A stretch of DNA of 64,000 bases from Stenotrophomonas sp. Marseille-Q4652 (GTDB lineage Bacteria; Pseudomonadota; Gammaproteobacteria; Xanthomonadales; Xanthomonadaceae), in assembly GCF_916618915.1 (NCBI RefSeq), contig NZ_CAKAKE010000001.1:1054001-1118000 (forward strand), written 5' to 3'. The position numbers were made by a program, and so were the translations under genes. Shown here one piece after another: positions 37,232-46,548 of the stretch. The notes beneath the pieces are model-generated. The model ran no database searches. It was not told where the DNA came from and worked only from the letters and a program-made list of their open reading frames with translations. Each line of letters starts with the position of its first letter. Within the stretch, counting starts at the first letter, position 1.

Positions 37232-38911
37232 ATGAGTCAGGACCGTCCTTGGTTGCAGAGCTATCCCGCCGGCGTGCCGGCCGAGATCGATGTAGACGAA
37301 TTCAAGTCCGTCGGCGCCGTATTCGACGCCTCGGTCGCCAGGTTCCGCGACCGTCCTGCCTACTCGAACCTGGGCAAGACCGTCACCTACGGCCAGGCCG
37401 ACGAGCTGGTGACCCGGTTCGCGTGCTACCTGCTCAACGAGCTCCAGCTCAAGAAGGGTGACCGCGTCGCCCTGATGATGCCCAACTGCCTGCAGTACCC
37501 GATCGCCACCTTCGGCATCCTGCGGGCTGGCCTGACCGTGGTGAACGTCAACCCGCTGTACACCGCGCGCGAGCTCAAGCACCAGCTGGTGGATTCGGGG
37601 GCCTCGGTGCTGGTCGTGATCGACAACTTCGGCCATACCGTGGCCGAGGTCATCGCCGACACCTCGGTCAAGCAGGTGATCACCACCGCGCTGGGGGACA
37701 TGCTCGACTTCCCGAAGCGCCCGATCGTCAATTTCGTACTGAAATACGTCAAGAAGATGGTGCCCGATTACCACCTCCCCGGCGCGGTGCGTTTCCGTAC
37801 CGCATTGGCGCTGGGCAACGGGCATGGCCTGCCGCAGGTGGAAGTCGACCACGATGACGTTGCGTTCCTGCAGTACACCGGCGGCACCACCGGCGTGTCC
37901 AAGGGCGCCATCCTCACCCACCGCAACCTGATCGCGAACATGCAGCAGGCCTCGGCCTGGATCGCGGGATCAGGCGTGAAGCCCGGCGAGGAGGTGATCA
38001 TCACCGCGCTGCCGCTGTACCACATCTTCGCGTTGACGGCGAACGGACTGGTCTTCATGAAGCTCGGCGGCCTCAACCACCTGATCACCAATCCGCGGGA
38101 CATGCCCGGCTTCGTCAAGGAGATCAGGAACCTCCGCTTCACCGCCATCACCGGCGTCAACACCCTGTTCAACGGCCTGCTCAACACCCCCGGCTTCGAC
38201 CAGGTCGATTTTTCCGGCTTGAAGGTCACCCTGGGCGGTGGCATGGCCGTGCAGCGCGCCGTGGCCGAGAGATGGAAGATGGTCACCGGCGCGACCCTGG
38301 TCGAAGCGTACGGCCTGACAGAAACCTCGCCGGCCGCCTGCATCAACCCGCTGACCCTGGCCGAATTCAACGGCGCGATCGGCCTGCCGATTCCGTCCAC
38401 CGACGCCTGCGTCAAGGATGACAACGGCCAGACCCTTCCGGTCGGCGAGATCGGCGAGCTGTGCATCCGTGGCCCGCAGGTGATGCGTGGCTACTGGCAG
38501 CGTCCGGAGGAGACCGCCGCCGCCATCGACAGCGAAGGCTGGCTGCACACCGGCGATATGGCGCGGATGGACGAGAACGGCTTCTTCTACATCGTCGACC
38601 GCAAGAAGGACATGATCCTGGTGTCCGGCTTCAACGTGTATCCCAACGAGATCGAGGACGTGATCGCGATGATGCCCGGCGTGCTGGAAGTCGCCGCCGT
38701 GGGCGTGCCCGACGACAAGTCCGGGGAAGCGGTCAAGGTCGTGATCGTCAGGAAGGATCCGAACCTCACTGCCGAGCAGGTCAAGGAGCACGCCCGTGCA
38801 CACCTGACCGGATACAAGCATCCGCGCATTGTCGAGTTCCGCCAGGAGCTGCCCAAGACCAACGTCGGCAAGATCCTGCGCCGCGAACTGCGCGACGCCC
38901 CACCCGCCTGA
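37232..38911 (+). CDS. rpfB: Fatty-acyl-CoA ligase RpfB
   Basis: A 559-residue AMP-forming acyl-CoA ligase, with [45 protein letters not shown] and [22 protein letters not shown] precedes the ATG. Its place directly upstream of rpfF identifies it as RpfB, which in Xanthomonas is a fatty-acyl-CoA ligase involved in DSF turnover and pathogenicity. Which of the two tandem copies does the RpfB job cannot be decided by sequence; adjacency favours this one. Confidence 0.9.
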   Translation: MSQDRPWLQSYPAGVPAEIDVDEFKSVGAVFDASVARFRDRPAYSNLGKTVTYGQADELVTRFACYLLNELQLKKGDRVALMMPNCLQYPIATFGILRAGLTVVNVNPLYTARELKHQLVDSGASVLVVIDNFGHTVAEVIADTSVKQVITTALGDMLDFPKRPIVNFVLKYVKKMVPDYHLPGAVRFRTALALGNGHGLPQVEVDHDDVAFLQYTGGTTGVSKGAILTHRNLIANMQQASAWIAGSGVKPGEEVIITALPLYHIFALTANGLVFMKLGGLNHLITNPRDMPGFVKEIRNLRFTAITGVNTLFNGLLNTPGFDQVDFSGLKVTLGGGMAVQRAVAERWKMVTGATLVEAYGLTETSPAACINPLTLAEFNGAIGLPIPSTDACVKDDNGQTLPVGEIGELCIRGPQVMRGYWQRPEETAAAIDSEGWLHTGDMARMDENGFFYIVDRKKDMILVSGFNVYPNEIEDVIAMMPGVLEVAAVGVPDDKSGEAVKVVIVRKDPNLTAEQVKEHARAHLTGYKHPRIVEFRQELPKTNVGKILRRELRDAPPA

Positions 38912-38947
38912 TCGCCCCATGCCGCCTCCCAGGTGGCATTGGCACCG

Positions 38948-38984
38948 AACGGCCCCTTCCGGCAACGGTCGGGCCGTTTCCTTT
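38948..38984 (+). terminator. Possible terminator between rpfB and rpfF
   Basis: AACGGCCC (38948-38955) pairs with GGGCCGTT (38971-38978), 15-base loop, followed by TCCTTT. It would partly uncouple rpfF from rpfB; an rpfF-specific promoter must then lie at 38985-39060, where no clear consensus is seen. Confidence 0.5.
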
Positions 38985-39077
38985 GGGGTGGCGGGGGCCA
39001 GTGTAGGATCGGCCCGTGGATAGCGCCTGCCCGCCGCCCACGCCCTCCTGCGGGCTACCTCCTGAAGGAACTCCCAC

Positions 39078-39944
39078 ATGAGCATGATCGACTCGCTGCC
39101 CCTCCGTCGGCTCTATTCCACCATCCGCGTCGATTCCAGCGCCGACCACGACGTGCATTGGCTCTACATGCATGCCGACGCGGCGCCGGGTGTCCGCCCG
39201 TGTTTCCGGCGTCCAATGATGGTGGACATGCACCAGTTCCTTGATTCGATCTCGCGCGAGGACCAGCGCCGTCCCGGCCGCCTGCAGCACCTGGTACTGG
39301 CCTCCGATGCCGGCGCCTTCAACCTGGGCGGCGACCTGGAAGTGTTCTCCGAGCTGATCCGCCAGCAGGATGGCGCGGCCCTGCTGCGCTATGCCCGCAG
39401 TTGCATCGACGGCGTTTACCGCTTCCACCAAGGCCTCAACGGGGACTTCCGCACCATCGCGCTGTTGCAGGGCGACGCGCTGGGCGGCGGTCTGGAAATG
39501 GCGCTTTCCTGCCACACCATCGTCGCCGAGGAAGGCGTGGGCATGGGCCTGCCGGAAGTGCTGTTCGGCCTGTTCCCGGGCATGGGCGCCTACAACTTCC
39601 TGTGCCGCCGGGTGTCGCCGCAGCTGGCCGAGCGCATCATCCTCGATGGCCGGGTCTACAGCAGCGAGGAAATGCACGCGATGGGCGTGGTCGACGTGCT
39701 GGTGCCGCGTGGCCAGGGCGAACAGGCGGTACGCGACCTGATCCGCCAGCAGCAGCGCATCCCGCACTCGTGCCTGGCCATGAACGCGGTGCGTCGCCTG
39801 TCCAACCCGGTGACCTACCAGGAACTGCTGGACATCACCCAGGTGTGGGTCGACACCGCACTGGCGCTGGGTGACAAGTCGCTGCGGACCATGGACCGCC
39901 TGGTACGTGCTCAGACCCGTCGCAGTGCGATGGATCACGCCTGA
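39078..39944 (+). CDS. rpfF: DSF synthase RpfF
   Basis: A 288-residue crotonase-fold enzyme that makes the diffusible signal factor cis-11-methyl-2-dodecenoic acid from acyl-ACP by dehydratase and thioesterase steps. The two catalytic glutamates of Xanthomonas RpfF are present as Glu140 (GGGLEMALS) and Glu160 (GLPEVLFGLFPG). The oxyanion-hole region FNLGGDLE and the RpfF-specific N-terminus (TIRVDSSADHDVHWLYMHAD) separate it from ordinary enoyl-CoA hydratases. It is convergent with rpfC, the sensor that binds DSF and, in Xanthomonas, sequesters RpfF. Confidence 0.97.
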   Translation: MSMIDSLPLRRLYSTIRVDSSADHDVHWLYMHADAAPGVRPCFRRPMMVDMHQFLDSISREDQRRPGRLQHLVLASDAGAFNLGGDLEVFSELIRQQDGAALLRYARSCIDGVYRFHQGLNGDFRTIALLQGDALGGGLEMALSCHTIVAEEGVGMGLPEVLFGLFPGMGAYNFLCRRVSPQLAERIILDGRVYSSEEMHAMGVVDVLVPRGQGEQAVRDLIRQQQRIPHSCLAMNAVRRLSNPVTYQELLDITQVWVDTALALGDKSLRTMDRLVRAQTRRSAMDHA

Positions 39945-39971
39945 TCGGGACCTGTCCTGCGGGGGAACCAG

Positions 39972-39999
39972 GCCCGGCGTAAGCGCCGGGCTTTCCTTT
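39972..39999. terminator. Terminator between convergent rpfF and rpfC
   Basis: GCCCGGCG (39972-39979) pairs with CGCCGGGC (39984-39991), loop TAAG, followed by TTTCCTTT on the plus strand. Confidence 0.8.
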
Positions 40000-40011
40000 G
40001 CCTGCTCCGGC

Positions 40012-42198
40012 CTACTGCCGGTCGCGGTCGGTGTGCTTGGCCTGGGCGCGTTCGCGCGCCTCGAGCATCTGCCGGCCTTCGCCCAGGCAGCTGGTCAGCC
40101 GTGCGTGGCGCTGGCGCCATTCGGCCTTGAGCTGCCAGTCGGGCATGCGCATCAACTCGCCACCGTGGCTGGACACGCGCAGCAGGCCGAGGTTGCTGGC
40201 CACGCCCTTGATCGCATGCGCATGCTCGCGCAGACGCTCCCAGTTGCCTTCTTCCGCCGCATGGGCGATACCGCCCAGGCAGCCGTCGGCATCGTTGAGG
40301 CACTGGCGTATGAACTCCCGCTCGAAGCCCTCGCCCATGCCCAACGCGGCCAGTTCGTCGAGCACGCCCGGATCGAAGACGCCGTCGGGGCTGACCGGCG
40401 TCCGCACTGCGGGCGTTCCGGTGGCCGCGACGCGACCGTTGGACGCGATCTCGGCCAGCTGGTCCAGCAGCCGGTTGGCCACCACCGGCTTGGCCAGGAA
40501 GGCATGTGCGCCGGCCTGGTGGCAACGCTGGATGGCCTCGGGGGTGACGTCGGCACTGAGCACCACCACTGGTGTACGCGGCCCGCCACCGGCCTGCATC
40601 ACCCGCAGCTCGCGCAGCATGTCCAGCCCGCTCATGCCAGGCATGTGGAGGTCGCAGATGACCGCGTCGAATTCGGAACCGGCCAGTGCCTCGAGTACCG
40701 CCTCGCCACCATCGACACAGGTCACCCGGTGTCCGGCCTTCTGCAGCAGACGCTGCAGCACCATGCGGTTGGCATGGTGATCGTCGGCCACGAGGATCTG
40801 CATGCTGCGAACGCGCGCGCGGTGGCGCAGGAACGGATCGGCAAAGGCGATGACGTTGCCGGTGTCGGGCTGGAGGGCTTCCTCCTCGCGCAATGCCGGG
40901 GTGGACTGAAGCGAATGACGGCGTTCGGCCGACAGCGGCGCGGCGAATGGCAGCTCGACCCGGAAGCGGCTGCCCGCCGGCTCATTGGGGCTGTAGGAGA
41001 TGGTGCCGCCCAGCGCTTCGGCCAGCGCCTTGGCGATGGTGGTGCCCAGCCCGGTGCCCTCGTGGCGCCGGGCCATCGAGACGTCGGCCTGTTCGAACGC
41101 ATCGAACAGCCGCGGGCGCAGCGCTTCGGCCACGCCGACACCGGTATCGATGATGTCAAAACGCAGGCGCTGGCCATCATCGCCGGTAATGCCCAGCGAG
41201 GTGACCTGCAGCTGGACGCTGCCGGTGTCGGTGAACTTGACCGCGTTGCCGGCCAGGTTGAGCAGGATCTGCCGCAGATGGTCCGGATCGCCGCGCAGGC
41301 GGTCCTGCACGTCCTCGGCCACCCAGACGCGGTAATCCAGCCGCTTGGCCTTGGCCTGCGGCAGCAGGATCAGGCCGATGGCGCGGATGATCTCCCCCAG
41401 CGAGAAGTCCTCCTGGCCCACGCGCAGCTTGCCGGCCTCGATCGCCGAGATGTCCAGCACCTCCTCCACCAGCGCCAGCAGGCTCCTGGCCGAGGCCTGG
41501 ATGGTGCCCACGCACTCGCGCTGCTCGTCATCCAGGCGCGTGGTCGCCAGCAGTTCGGTCATGCCGGACAGACCATTGAGCGGCGTGCGGAACTCGTGGC
41601 TCATGTTGGCCAGGAACCGGCTCTTGGCCTCGCTGGCACGCCTGGCCGCCTCGGTTGCCTCGGTCAGCTGGCGCAGCAGGCTGGAGAAATACAGCGGGAT
41701 CGCGGCCAGCCCAACCAGCAGGCCCACCCCCAGGCCCAGGTTGGCCCGCCAGTAGCTGCTGGTGGCCAGGGTGAAGCCGAAGCTGGCCGTTGCCATCGCC
41801 ACCGCGAGCATCAGGTAACGATTGCCAAAGCGCATGCCGTTGCCGACCGTCACCCACATCACCACGACGTAGATGCAGGCCATCGGCTCGCCAATGGTGC
41901 TCATCGCCGCAGCCATCAGCCCGTAGTCGTTGACCATGCCCATGACGCGGCGCAGGTCCGAGCGTTCGGGCCTCCACAGCAGCCAACCCATCAGCACCAG
42001 CGAAAGCGCCTGCGCGGTGAGGATCAGGCCGACCACCAGGCGCAGTTCCTCTGCGGGCATCTTCCAGCGGCCGGCCGACAACAGCACGTAGCCCAGGATC
42101 AGCGCGATCATCACGATGCGGATGAACGCCTGTCCGTGTTCGCTGTCCTGGCGCTGCGCCAGGCGCTGCTTCACCCAATCCAGTAAGGTGATGGCCAT
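40012..42198 (-). CDS. rpfC: DSF sensor hybrid histidine kinase RpfC
   Basis: A 728-residue hybrid kinase. Start 42198 (MAITLLDWVKQRLAQRQDSEHG) lies one base after the rpfG stop. The N-terminal 175 residues have five or six hydrophobic segments (about 25-42, 54-74, 87-102, 106-121, 128-147, 153-175). Then HisKA with His201 (MSHEFRTPLNG), HATPase (LLNLAGNAVKFTDTG, GTGLGTTIAKAL), receiver (phosphoacceptor in VICDLHMPGMSG) and HPt (EHAHAIKGVASNLG). It senses DSF and relays phosphate to RpfG. The short membrane part is the Xanthomonas type and not the ten-segment variant reported for some Stenotrophomonas rpf lineages. Confidence 0.96.
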   Translation of the reverse strand: MAITLLDWVKQRLAQRQDSEHGQAFIRIVMIALILGYVLLSAGRWKMPAEELRLVVGLILTAQALSLVLMGWLLWRPERSDLRRVMGMVNDYGLMAAAMSTIGEPMACIYVVVMWVTVGNGMRFGNRYLMLAVAMATASFGFTLATSSYWRANLGLGVGLLVGLAAIPLYFSSLLRQLTEATEAARRASEAKSRFLANMSHEFRTPLNGLSGMTELLATTRLDDEQRECVGTIQASARSLLALVEEVLDISAIEAGKLRVGQEDFSLGEIIRAIGLILLPQAKAKRLDYRVWVAEDVQDRLRGDPDHLRQILLNLAGNAVKFTDTGSVQLQVTSLGITGDDGQRLRFDIIDTGVGVAEALRPRLFDAFEQADVSMARRHEGTGLGTTIAKALAEALGGTISYSPNEPAGSRFRVELPFAAPLSAERRHSLQSTPALREEEALQPDTGNVIAFADPFLRHRARVRSMQILVADDHHANRMVLQRLLQKAGHRVTCVDGGEAVLEALAGSEFDAVICDLHMPGMSGLDMLRELRVMQAGGGPRTPVVVLSADVTPEAIQRCHQAGAHAFLAKPVVANRLLDQLAEIASNGRVAATGTPAVRTPVSPDGVFDPGVLDELAALGMGEGFEREFIRQCLNDADGCLGGIAHAAEEGNWERLREHAHAIKGVASNLGLLRVSSHGGELMRMPDWQLKAEWRQRHARLTSCLGEGRQMLEARERAQAKHTDRDRQ

Positions 42199-42199
42199 C

Positions 42200-43345
42200 T
42201 CACGCCCCCGGCCTCGGCGAGGCGGTCGAGTGCTTGGCGCAGATCTGCTCAAGCGCCGGACGGCTGCGCATCAGCGCGTCCACGCAGCGCGGGCAGAACA
42301 GACGGCCACGCTGGGCATAGAGGTAGGCCAGCGCGGCATCCATGCTCCAGGCGTCCTTGTACGGGCGCGGCGACAGCAACGCGTCGAACACGTCGGCCAC
42401 CGCCACGATCCGCGCCTCCAGCGGAATGGCCTCGCCGACCAGGCCATCGGGATAGCCGCTGCCGTCGTAGCGCTCGTGGTGGCGCAGGGCGATCAGGGCC
42501 GCGACCTGGATGAAACGGTTCTGGCTGCCACTGAGCAGCTCGTAGCCGATGCGCGGATGCCGGCGCATGACCGCCATCTCTTCCTCGTCGAGCTTGCCCG
42601 GCTTGAGCAGCACCGCGTCGGGAATGGCGATCTTGCCCATGTCGTGCAGCGGCGCGGCCATCTCGATGACCCGCACCTCTTCCTCGGGCAGGCCCAGCTG
42701 CTCGGCGATCAGGCCGGCCACGTGCGACATGCGTTCGAGGAAGGCGCTGGTGCCCGCGTCGCGGTACTCGATGGCGCGTGCCAGCCGCGACAGTGTCTCG
42801 CGCTCGCGCTCCTCGACCTCGTGCATGCTGGCCAGCAGGCGCTGCTCCAGCGAAAGCGCACGCTGCTTGACCGTTTCGGTCTGCTTCCGCAACCGCAGCA
42901 GATTGTGGCAACGGGCGCGTAGTTCGCGCGGGCGGATCGGCTTGACCAGAAAATCGATCACGCCGGCTTCCAGCGCGGCCTGGCGCACCGGCTCGTCGCC
43001 GACAACGGTGATCAGGATCACCGGGATGTCGCGGTTGCGCGGCAGGCGCCGGAAGCGGCGGGCGAATTCCAGCCCGTCCATGCCGGGCATGCGGTAATCC
43101 AGCAGCAGCAGGTCGACGCGATGGCTCTCGCACCATGACAACGCCGACAGCGGATCAGCGAAGTCGTGCACGACCAGCTCGGACGCGATGTCCTCGATCA
43201 CGTGGCGCAGCATGGTGCGCGCCGACGTCTGGTCGTCGACGATGACGATATTCAACTCGCTGCCCGCGGCAGCGCCCCAATCGTGGGGACTGGCGGGGAA
43301 GCTGGCGGCCTGTGCGGCACCGCCCGGTGGACTGCTCTCGATCAT
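42200..43345 (-). CDS. rpfG: HD-GYP c-di-GMP phosphodiesterase response regulator RpfG
   Basis: A 381-residue response regulator. ATG 43345 is chosen because GGAGG-rich sequence precedes it and the length equals Xanthomonas RpfG (about 378). The receiver has DDQTSAR and the phosphoacceptor Asp83 (LLLDYRMPGMDG). The HD-GYP domain has His234-Asp235 (LHDMGKIAIPD), RHHERYDGSGYPDGL and the expected residues for metal binding. Phosphorylated RpfG degrades c-di-GMP and relieves repression of virulence and dispersal genes. The order rpfG-rpfC without an intervening rpfH matches Xylella and Stenotrophomonas. Confidence 0.96.
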   Translation of the reverse strand: MIESSPPGGAAQAASFPASPHDWGAAAGSELNIVIVDDQTSARTMLRHVIEDIASELVVHDFADPLSALSWCESHRVDLLLLDYRMPGMDGLEFARRFRRLPRNRDIPVILITVVGDEPVRQAALEAGVIDFLVKPIRPRELRARCHNLLRLRKQTETVKQRALSLEQRLLASMHEVEERERETLSRLARAIEYRDAGTSAFLERMSHVAGLIAEQLGLPEEEVRVIEMAAPLHDMGKIAIPDAVLLKPGKLDEEEMAVMRRHPRIGYELLSGSQNRFIQVAALIALRHHERYDGSGYPDGLVGEAIPLEARIVAVADVFDALLSPRPYKDAWSMDAALAYLYAQRGRLFCPRCVDALMRSRPALEQICAKHSTASPRPGA

Positions 43346-43562
43346 CCCTCCCCCTCCCATGGCGTTGGTGACGTCGTGCGGTTGTTGCACTCTAGCGCCG
43401 TGGAGCCGGGGTTTCATCCATTGGCCCTGCCACGGCGCATCGGATTTTCCCTGACGTCCCCCTCCGCGATGCGAGCAAAAGCCCTCATCCGTACCGGGAA
43501 TGCGGCGGACCGCGGCCGCGCGCCTTTCCCATTCAGATTCAGGCGGAAGGGCGGCCCAGAAT

Positions 43563-43590
43563 AAAAACCCCCAGCGGGCGCCCGGCCTGG
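43563..43590 (-). terminator. Probable lysS terminator
   Basis: On the minus strand CCAG-GC-CGGG / CCCG-CTGG forms an interrupted GC stem ending in GGGTTTTTAT. It lies in the 299-bp gap between lysS and rpfG. The remainder of that gap (43346-43562) must hold the rpfGC promoter, but no clear -35/-10 pair was found. Confidence 0.6.
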
Positions 43591-43644
43591 ACCAGGACAC
43601 CGTCGGGGGTGGACGCAGCGCGGACTACAGGCCCGCCGGGCCGG

Positions 43645-45162
43645 TCAGTTTTCCGGGCGCATGTACGGGAACAGCAGCACGTCACGGATCGAGCTGCTGC
43701 CGGTCAGCAGCATCACCAGGCGGTCGATGCCGATGCCCAGGCCGCCGGTCGGGGCCATGCCGTACTCGAGCGCGCGGATGTAGTCGGCGTCGAAATGCAT
43801 GGCCTCGTCGTCGCCGGCATCCTTGGCCTCGACCTGGGCCTTGAAGCGCGCGGCCTGGTCTTCCGGGTCGTTCAACTCGGAGAAGCCGTTGGCCAGTTCC
43901 TTGCCGTTGATGAACAGTTCGAAGCGGTCGGTGTAGCCGGGCTCGGTGTCGCTGGAACGGGCCAGCGGCGAGACCTCGACCGGGTGGTCAGTGATGAAGG
44001 TCGGCTGCACCAGGTGGTGCTCGACGGTGGCCTCGAAGATCTCCAGGAGCAACTTGCCCCAGCCGTAGGACGGCTTGACCCGGATCTTCAGGCGCTCGCA
44101 GTGGCGTAGCAGCGCCTCGCGATCGGTGCAGTCGGCGGCGGTGATTTCCGGGTTGTAGTGGCGCACGGCCTCGTCCATGCGCCAGCGGCGGAACGCCGGG
44201 CCCAGGTCGATCTTCGCGCCGTCCCACTCCACTTCGGTGGTGCCCAGCACCTGCACGGCGACGTCGCGGATCACGCCTTCGGTCAGGTCCATGACCTCGT
44301 GGTACGTGGCGTAGGCCTCGTACAGCTCCATCATGGTGAATTCCGGGTTGTGGCGGGTGGACACGCCTTCGTTGCGGAAGTTGCGGTTGATCTCGTACAC
44401 GCGCTCCAGGCCACCGACGACCAGGCGCTTGAGGTAGAGCTCCGGCGCCACGCGCAGGTACAGGTCCAGGTCCAGCGCGTTGTGGTGGGTGGTGAACGGC
44501 TTGGCCGTCGCGCCGCCGGGGATGTAATGCATCATCGGCGTCTCGACTTCGAGGAAGTCGCGGTTGTCCAGCCACGCGCGGATCGCACGGATGATCTTGG
44601 AGCGCTTGATGAAGACCTCGCGTGACTCGGGAGTCACGATCAGGTCGACATAACGCTGGCGGTAGCGCTGCTCCACATCGGCCAGGCCGTGGAACTTGTC
44701 CGGCAGCGGACGCAGCGACTTGACCAGCAGGCGGATCGCACTGGCCTTGACCGACAGCTCGCCGGTCTTGGTGCGGGTCAGCCCGCCCTCGACGGCGATG
44801 ATGTCGCCGATGTCCCAGCCCTTGAAGGCGGCGTAGACATCACCCAGCGCGTTGGACTGCAGGAACAGCTGGATGCGGCCGGACTCGTCCTGGATCTGGG
44901 CGAAGCTGGCCTTGCCCATCACGCGCTTGGCCATCAGCCGGCCGGCCATCCTCACCGTACGGCCAGAGGCTTCCAACGCTTCGGCGCTCCACGTCTCCGC
45001 ATCGGCGAACTCGGCCTGCAGCGGGCCGGCGAACTGCTCTCGGCGGAAGTCGTTGGGGTACGCGATGCCCTGCCCCCGCAGCGCGGTGAGTTTGGCCCGG
45101 CGTTCGGCGATGAGGCTGTTCTCGTCGACGGCGGGTTGCGGCGCGGGGTTCTGGTCGTTCAT
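43645..45162 (-). CDS. lysS: Lysyl-tRNA synthetase, class II
   Basis: A 505-residue class II lysyl-tRNA synthetase, exactly the Escherichia coli LysS length. It has an N-terminal OB-fold anticodon-binding domain (about 60-165), motif 2 ([24 protein letters not shown] broken over residues near 250-275) and motif 3 near the C-terminus ([15 protein letters not shown]). The lysS-prfB pairing is widespread, and in Xanthomonas the two genes flank rpfG. Confidence 0.97.
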   Translation of the reverse strand: MNDQNPAPQPAVDENSLIAERRAKLTALRGQGIAYPNDFRREQFAGPLQAEFADAETWSAEALEASGRTVRMAGRLMAKRVMGKASFAQIQDESGRIQLFLQSNALGDVYAAFKGWDIGDIIAVEGGLTRTKTGELSVKASAIRLLVKSLRPLPDKFHGLADVEQRYRQRYVDLIVTPESREVFIKRSKIIRAIRAWLDNRDFLEVETPMMHYIPGGATAKPFTTHHNALDLDLYLRVAPELYLKRLVVGGLERVYEINRNFRNEGVSTRHNPEFTMMELYEAYATYHEVMDLTEGVIRDVAVQVLGTTEVEWDGAKIDLGPAFRRWRMDEAVRHYNPEITAADCTDREALLRHCERLKIRVKPSYGWGKLLLEIFEATVEHHLVQPTFITDHPVEVSPLARSSDTEPGYTDRFELFINGKELANGFSELNDPEDQAARFKAQVEAKDAGDDEAMHFDADYIRALEYGMAPTGGLGIGIDRLVMLLTGSSSIRDVLLFPYMRPEN

Positions 45163-45227
45163 GGCGTTGGGTCAGCTATTGCGGGGGAAGGAAACAACCG
45201 GCCGTTCGGCCGGGATGGAACAAGGCA

Positions 45228-45251
45228 ACGGCCGTCCGCGGGGACGGCCGT
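45228..45251 (-). terminator. Hairpin after prfB
   Basis: ACGGCCGTCC (45228-45237) pairs perfectly with GGACGGCCGT (45242-45251) around four bases. On the minus strand it is followed by TGCCTTGTT, so termination may be partial, allowing read-through into lysS. Confidence 0.45.
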
Positions 45252-45257
45252 GCCCAA

Positions 45258-46383
45258 TCACGCGTCGGCGCGTTTGGCGCCGGCCTGCAAGCCGGACTTC
45301 AGGCTGGCCTCGATGAACTCGTCGAGGTCGCCGTCGAGCACCTTCTGCGTATCGGTACGCTCGATGCCGGTACGCAGGTCCTTGATGCGGCTCTGGTCCA
45401 GCACGTAGTTGCGGATCTGGCTGCCCCAGCCGATGTCGGACTTGGTGGCTTCCACCGCATCGCGCTCGGCGTTGCGCTTCTGCACTTCCAGCTCGTACAG
45501 GCGCGCGGCCAGCATCTTCATCGCGCGGTCGCGGTTGGCGTGCTGGCTGCGTTCGGTCTGGCAGGCCACGACCACGCCGGTCGGCACGTGGGTGATGCGC
45601 ACCGCCGACTCGGTCTTGTTCACGTGCTGGCCGCCGGCACCGGAGGAACGGTACACGTCGGTCTTCAGGTCGGCCGGGTTGATGTTCACTTCGATGCTGT
45701 CGTCGACTTCCGGCGACACGAACACCGAGGTGAAGCTGGTATGGCGACGGTTGTCCGAGTCGAACGGCGACTTGCGCACCAGGCGGTGCACGCCGGTCTC
45801 GGTCTTCAGCCAGCCATAGGCGAAATCGCCCTCGACGCGGAACGTCGCCGACTTGATGCCGGCCACGTCGCCGCCGGAGACTTCCAGCAGCTCGGTCTTC
45901 CAGCCACGGCTTTCGCACCAGCGCAGGTACATGCGCAGCAGGATCTCGGCCCAGTCCTGGGCTTCGGTACCACCGGCGCCGGCCTGGATGTCGACGAAGG
46001 CGCTGGCCGAGTCCATCTCACCGGAGAACATGCGCTGGAATTCCAGCTTCTCGATATGGGCCTGGTACTTGTCCAGGTCGGCGACCACCGCCAGCGCGGT
46101 CTCCTCGTCCTGTTCGGATTCGGCCAGCTCGAGCAGCTCGCTGCCCTCGGACAGGCCATCAAGGACCGAGGCGATGCCGAGCACGGTCTTTTCCAGGCTG
46201 GAACGCTCGCGACCCAGGTTCTGGGCGTATTCGGCGTTGTTCCAGACGTCGGGGCTTTCCAGCTCCCGGGTTACTTCCTCAAGACGCTCTTTCTTGGCGT
46301 CGTAGTCAAAGATACCCCCTGAGCGAGACCACGCGATCGGTCAGATCGGTGATTCGCTGGCGGATGGGATTGAGTTCGATCAT
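45258..46383 (-). CDS. prfB: Peptide chain release factor 2, with programmed +1 frameshift
   Basis: RF2 encoded in two frames. ATG 46383 starts a 25-codon leader ([19 protein letters not shown], then SLRGYL) ending at an in-frame TGA (46308-46306). The site reads AGG GGG TAT CTT TGA C at 46320-46305, the classical RF2 frameshift with its internal Shine-Dalgarno-like AGGGGG. A +1 shift at CTT continues GAC TAC GAC and runs to the stop at 45258, giving 374 residues. The stop-recognition loop KSPFDSDNR and the catalytic AGGQHVNK are present. RF2 recognises UGA and UAA, so the leader autoregulates its own level. A start at 46184 would miss the N-terminus. Confidence 0.96.
46305..46320 (-). promoter_or_regulatory. 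RF2 recoding site
   Basis: AGGGGGTATCTTTGAC on the minus strand: the SD-like stimulator, slippery CTT, UGA stop and following C are all identical to the Escherichia coli element. Confidence 0.95.
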
Positions 46384-46548
46384 GGGTCAATGCTTGGAAG
46401 GCAGACAAGGGCCAAATTCTAGCATCGCGCCGCCCTGCAGGCGCGGCTTGCGACCCGGCCTCGCCCCTCCACGACAGAGCGCTCGCCCGCGTAGAATTCC
46501 GCGCTTCGCGCCAGGCACGGCGCCTACTCCGACCCAAGGAAGCCCCGC

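Noticed and set aside
39871..42186. 771-codon plus-strand open frame opposite rpfC
   Set aside because: The minus strand encodes RpfC with intact HisKA, receiver and HPt motifs; the plus frame has shadow composition.
43346..43600. 85-codon N-terminal extension of rpfG
   Set aside because: The family length and a GGAGG-rich ribosome-binding site support ATG 43345; the extension has low-complexity shadow composition.
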